Assembly: GCF_963576545.1 (NCBI RefSeq)
Contig: NC_083638.1
Location: 10,052,522-10,116,521, forward strand
From: Limanda limanda
Lineage: Eukaryota; Chordata; Actinopteri; Pleuronectiformes; Pleuronectidae
Length of the DNA stretch: 64,000 nucleotides
Direction: 5' to 3'
The translations under genes and the position numbers were made by a program. Below the pieces are notes generated by a model, which did not search any database, was not told where the DNA came from, and saw nothing but the letters and a program-made list of their open reading frames with translations. Positions 23,601 through 64,000 of the stretch are shown here, piece by piece. The first letter of the stretch is position 1, and every line of letters starts with the position of its first letter.

Positions 23601-26600
23601 TTTTTGACGTTGTAAACCATCAGTGAACTGACCCTCTGATGTAGAACAGCTCCATCACCAACACATATTTATGTCTGGCATCACCACCTTTTAACCCTGG
23701 AGCTGAATGGCAGCCTCACGTCCTGAGGCTCAGGACTAAGATTTCATATTCAGATGTTTTAAAAAACATCACATAAACCTGTTTTTGCCTTTCAGTTCTC
23801 CTACTTTGTATTTTTTAGGCTTATACCCCGGTGACAGCCAGGCTAGAGGCTTTATGTATTTGGGTGATCTGTTCATTCAAATGTCTTTCATAGTTTTGGT
23901 AACACAATATCTCCAGAACGCCTAATGGGATTTTTTTTCATTTACATTAATTTGAACTGAAAGATAAACTGATTAAATGTTCGAGGTAACAGCTCAAGGT
24001 CACAGCGATCTCACAAAACCCTTCTTTGCCCCGGGAATGCGATATCTCCGGAACGCTTTAAAATATTAAATTAGACAGACAGATTAAGTTATTCTATTGT
24101 AGGTGGTCAAAGGTCACGGTGGCCTCACAGAACACGTTTTGGCCCCTTGAACATCTCAAGTGTGCCTTTAGGAAAATTCTTCAATTATTCTGGACCAGTT
24201 GTCACTTGGACTGAGATGAACTGATTTGATATCAGGGGTCAAAGGTCACAGTGACCTTATATGAGTGGGGAAAATCAATGTGGATAAAAACTACACTTGT
24301 CTCTTCTTCCTCTGTTTTTAAGTCCTCTAAGTATTTGTTATGTTGCTACACAGCCAGCCATTAACATTCTGCTGGTGACTGTTGTCTGCTGCAGGTACGT
24401 GACAGCGTGTTGCTTCTCTCCAACGTCACCGCTAATTGCCACAGGATCTATGGATAAGACTGTAAACATCTGGAGGCTGGAGGACGGATGCAGTGGCCAC
24501 GGTGAGAGAAACACGAACACACAAACAGATACACTGAAATAGACCAGAATCAATACTCGGGTGATAAATTACATCTTGTTCTGTCTTGTTATCTGTTTCT
24601 GTGGCGGCTTCATCCTCTGAACATTCTGTCCAATGATAAGGAGGGAAGACACTGACTGGTTAGTTTTCCTTTCTATTTTTAACACTTGAATTCAAGGGAA
24701 AGAGATGGAGGGATAAATGGACAGATAGATAGATGGATAGACTGATAGATGGTTAAAGGGTTAGATTGAGAGATTGATGGATAGATAGATGGACAGACTG
24801 ATAGATGGAAAGATTTAGGGATCAATAGATGGAGGGATAGAGGAGTTGGATGTAAATATAAAGGGATAGATGGAGGGAAAGAGGGATAAATGGAGATATA
24901 AATATTAGGAGGGTTGCGTAAATGGAGGGATGTATTGGTAGAGGGTTAGATATATGGAGGATGGAGAGCTGATAGATTGATAGACAGACTGATAGATGGT
25001 TAGATGGATGGAGGGATCGATATGGAGAGATAATATATTTACAGATAGAGTGATAGTGTTAGATGGAGGGATAGATATTGAAGAATGTATAGATCGATAT
25101 GGAGGAATGGAAAGATACATAATCAGATTGATAGATAGGTGAATGGATAGATAGACAGACAGATAGATAGAGAGATTGGTTAGATAGATAGATAGATAGA
25201 CAGACAGATGCTTGGAGTGAAGGACACAGGTGTTGTGTATTGAAGTGCTCTCTTCACTCTACTCTCCTCTTCATTCTCATGTGCTGCAGGTTTGCATTGC
25301 GTTGCTTAGGTTACAGTTTCTTATCCCTCGTTTTTGTGTTTCAGAGGATCCTGCTCTCGCATCACATGAAGGTAGGAAGGAGAAAAATATCCTATGTCGT
25401 ATATTACAGTCGAGCAAAGTAAGAATCTGTAAACCAGACTCTCCTCATACACTATTTTCACAATCATGTGATTTTGGTACTATCAGTAATGGTCTCATGT
25501 GTCTATCTGCAACTCACAAGCTCCTTTTCACCTTCGAGTTCCATCTCGTGTTAATGACGATGTCTATGACACCTCAGACAGAAATGTAATCATATTCATT
25601 TATTCGGGGGCCATAATCAATAATTAGTCAGCAGCATTCCAGGACGCTCTTCCACGCAGAATATTTGGCCATTTTTCAAAAGGCGCTGCAGCTGTCAAAG
25701 CACTGACCTTCTCGCTTCGACCCAATCTCTCAGGGAAAACCTCAGCCGGCCATTCAAAGCTGCTGGTCGCCGATTGGTCGGAGGGGGATGTGTCAGAGTG
25801 GCTGGTGGAGGAAGGCCTGGCGGGATTGGTTGAGAAATTCAGGGCCAACAACATAGACGGGACCGAGCTGCTCAGTCTCACCAAGGAAACGCTGGCGTCA
25901 GAGCTGCTCATAGGTGAGGAAGAGAATCGTCACACACACACACACACACGCAGCTCAGTGGATGACAGGACACTCGTTACCTCACAGTCCTGATGCTTCC
26001 TTTTTGTTTGAATCGTAAGAATATAAAAAACAGTATAAGGGGAATTACACGGCTGCTGTCCTGTGACCATGAACAGGGCGTGTGTGGATTAGGATTTTCT
26101 ACCTTTTTGCACGGATGAAACGAGACACATTAAATTCAAGTAAGGGTGAAGGAAGGAATGAATGGATGTTGATGGAGATTTTATTCAGAGACATTTCATA
26201 ATATAAGGCTGCACTAGAGAAAGCACTCAGCTTTGAGGCTTCAGGAGTCATGGCTTTAATCTGGAGCACTTCATTAGTTCCATAACTCAATCCCCCAAAA
26301 CACTATTTCCCCTTAAGTCTAAAGTGGATTTACACCTAATGTCAATAGGTCTTCTTGGTTATTTCCAAGTCCTGCTTTAAATGAGGTTTTCCTGAAATTG
26401 TTGACTTATCCACCCTCCGATGTATTTCTGTCTTTTTTATGTCTCCGCTCAGACAACAGCCAGCGGCTGGAGACTTAATGTTTTCAGGTTGTCCATTCGT
26501 CCGTCTGTCCTATTCTTGTGACCACAATACCTCAAGAACACCCTGAGGGCATTTCTCTAAACTTGGTGCAAATGTTCAGTTGAACTCAATGATGAACTGA

Positions 26601-28494
26601 CTGACATTAATTGGGCCCAAAGGTCAAGGTGACTGTGGCCTTATGAAACGTGTTTTTGGTCTTGTTAACACGATATCTCAGGAACTCCTTGAAGGAATTT
26701 CTTAAAGTTTGATACAAAGGCTTATTTGGACTTAAACATGAACTGATTCGATTTTGTAGCTAAAGGTCAAAGGTCGAGGTCACCTTGATTCCACAATCCC
26801 ATTTTTGCCTTGTGAATGTGATATCAGATAATCCTTTCCAATTTGGCACAAATGTTCACTTGGACTCAGGAATTTACTGATTAGATTTGGCTGGTTAAAG
26901 GTCAAAGGTCATTAAACAGGTTTTCGGCCTGTTGAAAATGATATATCAAGTCGGCCTTTGGGGAATGTCTTCAAATTTGAATCAGTCGTCATTGGACTCG
27001 AAGATCAACGTCACAGTGACCTCGTTTAAATCTGGAAATAAATATGTAGGCTGAAACTGAACTAGTTGACGGAGGCATACAACTACATGGTGTTTATTCT
27101 AGTATCTGTAAGAAGTGCAACCACAAGGCTGAAGTATGAGTGTTGTGTTGTTGATGCCAGTCTACCAGCCAGGCCAGTATTCGTCATGTAGTTGTCAGCG
27201 AATGTTTGTTGTATTTCCAATGCCGTCATTTCCATCCCACAGTTTCTGTCAATCACTCCTCATTTTACACAGCTTAAGCGCCTCGACAGCTTGTGTTCAC
27301 ATTGTTCTGTTTTTAGAAACGTTGCACAAATGCCCAACTTTTCTAACAGAAGAGTAGAGCAGCAACACATTTTATCTTCTGCAGGGAAAAATGGAGAAAC
27401 AGGCGATTATCAAAGTTGGGAAGTTGAAGCAGCAGCAGCAGAGTAACATGAAACAGAATGTAACAGTGAGATCAGCAGGGAGTCTACAAACCATTTGATG
27501 TTCCGCTGTAGCTCTTTGTTTTCTGAGGTCATTCATTTTTTACTAAACAGTATTCTAACTCTGCTTTAGTCAGCAGACATGGTCTTCTCCCATCACTTTA
27601 ATCCATGCTCACATTCGCCATCCAAGAGTGAAACGTGCTCAACGAAGGGAAAATCTACAATGACCTCTGCCCAGGCCCAACGGTTCCCTTAAACACACAC
27701 TCATAGATATCAGTTCCCTTGATGTGCTGGATCTTTTTTCATGAAGAGACCTGTATTGTAGTATACAAAAAAATGTATAAATCTGCATCTGCTCCCTTAA
27801 TCGAAACCACTCCAAAAGTTAATGGGTTCTTCCTTCGGCTACACCCCTTCCACCAAGTTTAAAGAAAATCAGTGTAGTAGTTGATGCTTAATCTTACAAA
27901 GAGACAAACAGCAATGAAAACGTAATCCCTTTAGTCGAGGTAACAGATGCTCAAAACATTGATATTAATATCATAAATGTTACTGTTTTGTTCAGTTTGA
28001 CTTGAGACCCAGTTTTCTATCACAAAGTCTTGTTTAATTTCTCTGCTCTGGCACTTGTGTTTATTCTCTCTCTTGTGCTTCTGTCTGTAGAGTCTGTGGG
28101 CCTGCGCAGTAAACTCCTGAGGAAGGTGGAGGAGCTGAAGAGTCATTCAGTCTGTTCAGGCGTTCCTGACGAGTTCCTGTGTCCAATCACCCGAGAGCTG
28201 ATGAAGGAGCCGGTCATTGCTGCTGGTACGTGAACATCAGATATTTTCCACTACAACTAGGTCATTTGGGCGTTTGTCTGTTTCTTCAGAGTGTAGGAAT
28301 ATATTTGTGCACTTAAAGTTTAGTGTGTACATTTCCTAACAGATGGCTACTCGTATGAAAAAGAGGCCATCGAGAGCTGGATCAACACCAAGAACCGCTC
28401 CAGCCCCATGACCAACCTCCCTCTGCTGACGACCCTGCTCACCCCCAACCACACCCTGAAGATGGCGATTGGCCGCTGGAAGACCAGCCAGTGA
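20254..28494 (+). CDS. wdsub1: WDSUB1, WD repeat, SAM and U-box domain protein (complete)
   Basis: WDSUB1 is a predicted E3 ubiquitin ligase with a substrate-binding propeller. Coding exons: 20254-20651, 20944-21131, 21326-21412, 21751-21844, 22326-22359, 22451-22491, 24395-24501, 25345-25371, 25734-25913, 28091-28225, 28343-28494. Phases agree throughout, giving 1443 nt or 480 residues, close to the human protein (about 476). WD40 repeats fill residues 1-316, SAM about 326-392 and U-box about 410-478. The ATG at 20254 is chosen because [16 protein letters not shown] aligns with the family N-terminus and the acceptor AG at 20238-20239 excludes an earlier in-frame ATG at 20227. The Kozak context is weak (C at -3). 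Exons of 27, 34 and 41 nt are unusually small. Confidence 0.96.
20944..24501 (+). CDS. wdsub1: WDSUB1 exons 3-8: remaining WD40 blades
   Basis: Six exons complete the propeller. Recognisable blade ends are [36 protein letters not shown] and [15 protein letters not shown]. The last is nearly identical to the mammalian blade. Two of these exons are only 34 nt (22326-22359) and 41 nt (22451-22491) and jointly encode one blade edge and loop. Confidence 0.92.
23890..24260. repeat. Periodic repeat with nuclear-receptor-like half sites (WDSUB1 intron 7)
   Basis: Units of about 120 bp repeat the blocks CAATATCTCCAGAACGCC, GAACTGATT and GGTCAAAGGTCACRGTGRCC. A perfect AGGTCACAGTGACCT lies at 24243-24257 and a one-off version at 24111-24125. 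Related units occur at 26500-27040. Confidence 0.7.
24695..25212. repeat. GATA/GATG-type minisatellite in WDSUB1 intron 8
   Basis: About 500 bp of degenerate tetranucleotide array is built from GATAGATAGATGG, GACTGATAGATGG and GGAGGGATAGATGG, ending in (GATA)n at 25180-25212. It lies between exons 24395-24501 and 25345-25371. Confidence 0.85.
25345..25913 (+). CDS. wdsub1: WDSUB1 exons 9-10: linker and SAM domain
   Basis: The exons are 25345-25371 (27 nt) and 25734-25913. After a short linker ([10 protein letters not shown]) comes a SAM domain, [16 protein letters not shown] to [22 protein letters not shown]. The WSxxDVxxWL start and the helix-5 LLxLTxExL pattern are clear. SAM domains usually mediate oligomerisation or partner binding. 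Confidence 0.93.
26500..27040. repeat. Periodic repeat with AGGTCA half sites (WDSUB1 intron 10)
   Basis: About four diverged units share ACGATATCTCAGGAACTCCT, TTGGACT, GAACTGATT and GGTCAAAGGTCA. A perfect direct repeat AGGTCA-A-AGGTCA lies at 26899-26911. It is the same family as 23890-24260 and is found widely in fish introns. Confidence 0.7.
28091..28494 (+). CDS. wdsub1: WDSUB1 exons 11-12: end of SAM and U-box
   Basis: The exons are 28091-28225 and 28343-28494, with stop TGA at 28492-28494. [13 protein letters not shown] closes the SAM helix. [27 protein letters not shown] and SPMTNLPL form a U-box, a RING-like fold without zinc ligands that recruits E2 enzymes. The hallmark CPIT, DPV-like (EPV) and GYSYE elements are present. 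Confidence 0.95.
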
Positions 28495-29400
28495 CATCTG
28501 ACGAAGCTGTGTCCCATATCTTTCACTTAGAGCGGATCATAAACTGTACTATAAAGATGGACGACATGAGGGCTCACCCCAAAGTGAAGCAAGAGGCTCA
28601 ATCGCCTCCTTGGGACTGGATACAATGTAGGTCATAATCCCTGCCTCCTCCATGTTATTGGTTGTAACATGAGTCAGACCAAAAAGTCAGAAAACCAGGT
28701 CGAATTAATCTTTCTCTAAGACGGTTAGGTAATTCTGATGTTGTTTTCATGTTTCCAGTCATTTTGGTTTCGTTAAGTTATTTGCTGTTTTAAAAAAAGA
28801 GTGACAAATCTTGATTGACAGCCGAGACTGACTCGTGAGAGGTTGAGCTTGTGCATCGACCGGATCTCACGACCACGCCTCCATCCCCCGGTCGCAACTT
28901 TGCAGATTCTGGCTCCAAGTGACAAACATCAGCACCAGATGGCAGCGTTTGTTATCAGGAGGATTTGGCTTCATTTCTGGATGGTGGGAGGACTGGATGT
29001 GTCGTCCATCTTTATTTACAGTCTATGGAACAGACAGAGACCAAAACTCAAAAGTATCCCACGGCCCAACAGGAGCAGGTGCGTGGATCCAGTTGAGACG
29101 TCTGCACACTGTGGTGGTTTTTACGCATCAAGCTGCATTAAGCAAATCATGTTTGAAGGCAGGTTTACTAAGCATTGACTTTGGCACAAGCGACAATTAC
29201 TTGTTATTTATTACAATTTTTTTAATGGAAGTTCTTGGAAGAAAAAGTCACAGGGAATTAATATTTAAAGAGACTGGTTTTGTTCCTGTTTTAATATTTA
29301 TGTTGCTTTGTTATAAATTTCTTTCAGCTTCAGAAATCAACAAAATTTGTAATTTGCTCAATCAGCTCAAAAGACCAATAAACATCCATTTCGGCATTGA
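28495..29400 (+). other. wdsub1: WDSUB1 3' UTR
   Basis: The stretch runs from the stop codon to a candidate poly(A) signal AATAAA at 29377-29382. Over half of it is an inverted-terminus repeat element (28538-29028). The 184-codon open frame at 28919-29473 is repeat plus UTR and not a gene. Confidence 0.5.
28538..29028. repeat. Inverted-terminus interspersed element in WDSUB1 3' UTR
   Basis: The left end (28538-28568, CATAAACTGTACTATAAAGA then TGGACGAC) is the approximate reverse complement of the right end (28999-29028, GTCGTCCATC through CTATGG) over about 30 bp. The CATAGACTGTATATAAAGATGGACGAC terminus is one I associate with common teleost elements. Related fragments appear near 48880-49000, 52045-52062 and 56065-56200. 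No clear target duplication is seen. Confidence 0.7.
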
Positions 29401-30918
29401 TAACAAATTAATTATTAATCCAAAAATATATTTCTTTGTGCAGTGTTTATTATTCATGATTTATTTTAAATAACCAATTGACTGAGTAACTACACAAAGC
29501 TACAGCGAAATTCAATCTGCAGTAGGATCAGCAGGACTAACACATTACTTTGTGAGGATAGAAATATTGCTTAATGCAGCTTTATTTTAAAAACTTGTTT
29601 CTGAAAACACCACCTGCAGTGACACAAGTAAAAAATATTTATTTACATTGCTTAAAGGTTCAGTGTGTAGAATTCAGTGACATCTAGTGGTGAAGTTATA
29701 TGTTGCAGCTGAACACCCCTCACCTCACTCTCCCCTTCAAACATGACAGAGAACCTGTGGTAGCCTTCAGTTGACATAGAAACTCAAAAGGTGTTTAGTT
29801 TGTCCAGACTGGGCTACTGTAAAAAAAAAATATGGCTGCCTCCATAGAGAGGGCCCGCTCCTGATGTAAATGTAAAGTATTTAAATATAAATCGCCGGTT
29901 CTGGGTAAAAAACAACGATTCGTACATTTTAGATGAAACACACTAGTGAAAGCATGACTAGGATTCACTAGGATCCCTTTCACCTAAATCCTACACACTG
30001 AACCTTTAAGCATTGCAGCACCTGTTAGTTTATTTTGGTGGTTTGGTTAAACGTTGTACCATCGAAGAACAAGGCAACATTATTATGCTTTATACTGTGA
30101 AAGAAGCAGCTGTAGAATTGTTAGAATATTTTATTATACCACAATAATGTTGTGGTAACATTCTGTCATCCATAGTATGACTCAAAAGGTTATATGACAA
30201 CTATGGACATACAGCAATGTAAAAAGTCTCTTAAGGTTTGTTTTCTTTTCAACTGTCGACTTTATAAACTTTCTCCGTGTCCAAGGAAACCGATAAACAC
30301 TCCATATGAAGATGGTCTGCTATGCAAAAATAAATAACATATACTGGGAATATTGAAGCAGTCAAGTCAATATTAGAATATGATACGTTTCCATCCATGT
30401 CATGTACAGTGCAGAAGTTTCTTTATCAAATGTACCAAGAAAAAGAATCTCGAGTACACAAAGCCTGTAATGCTGACAGATAACCACTTACAAGGAAATA
30501 TATCATCTGCAAATATAGTATACACCGTACAAATATAAATGTTTTTTAAAAGACACTCGACAATAGAAATGGTCATATCCTGCAACTAACAGCATGAGGT
30601 TTTGTATATTCGTGCACAAAAGCTTTCTTTGACTCTTATATTTTACATAATAAATTAAAAGCTGAGACAGTATACGACTAATTTTTTTTCTTTTAGATCC
30701 CTACTTAAGGTATGTCTGGTTTTCTCGAATACACAAGTGTAGCTGTCGACATGTAAGCAAAAGCGCAGTAGCCTGAGTTGAACACCGGTTCTAGATTGTA
30801 AATGCAGTGCAGCAGCATAACTCTACACAACAGGCTCAGGGACGGGAGCTGTTCTCCCTGGCTCCCCTATGTGGAGTCTGTGGGAAACCGCCTGTCTCTG
30901 TGCTTTGATAGACTGTGT
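29400..30918 (-). other. tanc1: Tail-to-tail region and TANC1 3' UTR
   Basis: WDSUB1 (+) and TANC1 (-) converge here. On the minus strand AATAAA (TTTATT on plus) occurs at 30130-30135 and 29581-29586, so the TANC1 UTR could be about 0.8 or 1.3 kb. The longer form would include the TTAA-flanked element at 29652-30009. Neither end can be proven from sequence. Confidence 0.4.
29652..30009. mobile_element. TTAA-flanked non-autonomous element
   Basis: Perfect 20-bp inverted termini CTTAAAGGTTCAGTGTGTAG lie at 29651-29670 and 29991-30010. Removing the TTAA at each end leaves AGGTTCAGTGTGTAG termini with a TTAA duplication, as in piggyBac-type elements. A 5-bp CATTG outside both ends is an alternative duplication. 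There is no coding capacity. It lies in the WDSUB1/TANC1 3' end region. Confidence 0.75.
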
Positions 30919-63743
<32,825 letters not shown>

Positions 63744-63845
63744 CTTTGGCCACGGCGAAGAGGGAGCGTGGAGAGGGAGGGAGAGGAGGCAGGGTGGGAG
63801 TGAGGGAGGGAGGGAGGGATGGAGGGTGGAGATAGGGAGGGATAT

Positions 63846-63848
<3 letters not shown>

Positions 63849-63885
<37 letters not shown>

Positions 63886-64000
63886 TTAAGCCTCCCCAGA
63901 TGAGATCTGTGGTGCAGAATTTGAATTGTGTCCCAGGAGTATAAAGCAGTATGTACAGAGAGAGAGCCACGCATTGGAAACAGTAAATTCCCTGTACCGT
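63849..64000. repeat. GA-linked dispersed repeat, copy B (runs to window edge)
   Basis: (GA)n at about 63849-63878 is followed by CAGATGAGATCTGTGGTGCA, GAATTTGAATTG and AGCAGTATGTACAGA, ending CTGTACCGT at the last base. It matches copy A at 41049-41203. Confidence 0.65.

Noticed and set aside
28919..29473. 184-codon plus-strand open frame after WDSUB1
   Set aside because: It starts in a repeat element and runs into AT-rich 3' UTR, with no domain and unlikely composition.

Overview
This window is vertebrate nuclear DNA, most likely from a percomorph-type teleost fish. It holds three multi-exon genes with canonical GT-AG introns, long CA/GA/GATA microsatellites, and many short inverted-repeat elements of types I know from teleosts. 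All coordinates, splice junctions and frames were derived by hand from the sequence and conserved protein blocks. No alignment or database search was run.

Layout. (1) 513-15390 (+) is the 3' two thirds of BAZ2B: 25 coding exons that join in frame to 1447 residues plus a stop. They run from the end of the methyl-CpG-binding-like (TAM/MBD) region through a charged coiled coil, DDT, WHIM-type segments, a PHD finger and a C-terminal bromodomain. The 5' end lies left of the window. (2) About 16.65-17.8 kb is a short intergenic gap, followed by a promoter with two CRE-like sites. (3) 17.85-28.5 kb (+) is complete WDSUB1: a non-coding first exon plus 11 coding exons, 480 residues, WD40 propeller, SAM and U-box. 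(4) About 29.4-30.9 kb is the tail-to-tail 3' end region. (5) 30919-63743 (-) is TANC1: 25 exons covering all but roughly the first 70-100 residues. In order it encodes a Ser-rich N-terminal region, a P-loop NTPase, ankyrin repeats, TPRs and a C-terminal PDZ ligand ESNV. As I recall it, the same three genes are neighbours on human 2q24, so the block looks conserved.

Functionally the genes are unrelated neighbours: a chromatin reader, a likely E3 ubiquitin ligase and a postsynaptic scaffold. The non-coding part is dominated by mobile DNA: a 5'-truncated L1-like LINE with complete target-site hallmarks, several hAT-type elements with 8-bp duplications, TTAA-flanked elements, a tRNA-like SINE, LINE tails, and receptor-site-rich repeats in WDSUB1 introns. 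Several elements sit within 10-40 bp of splice sites. I found no novel gene system. The most interesting signals are splicing-related (a TANC1 exon starting with a perfect donor consensus, an in-frame retainable BAZ2B intron, a CA tract beside a BAZ2B acceptor) and transposon-related.
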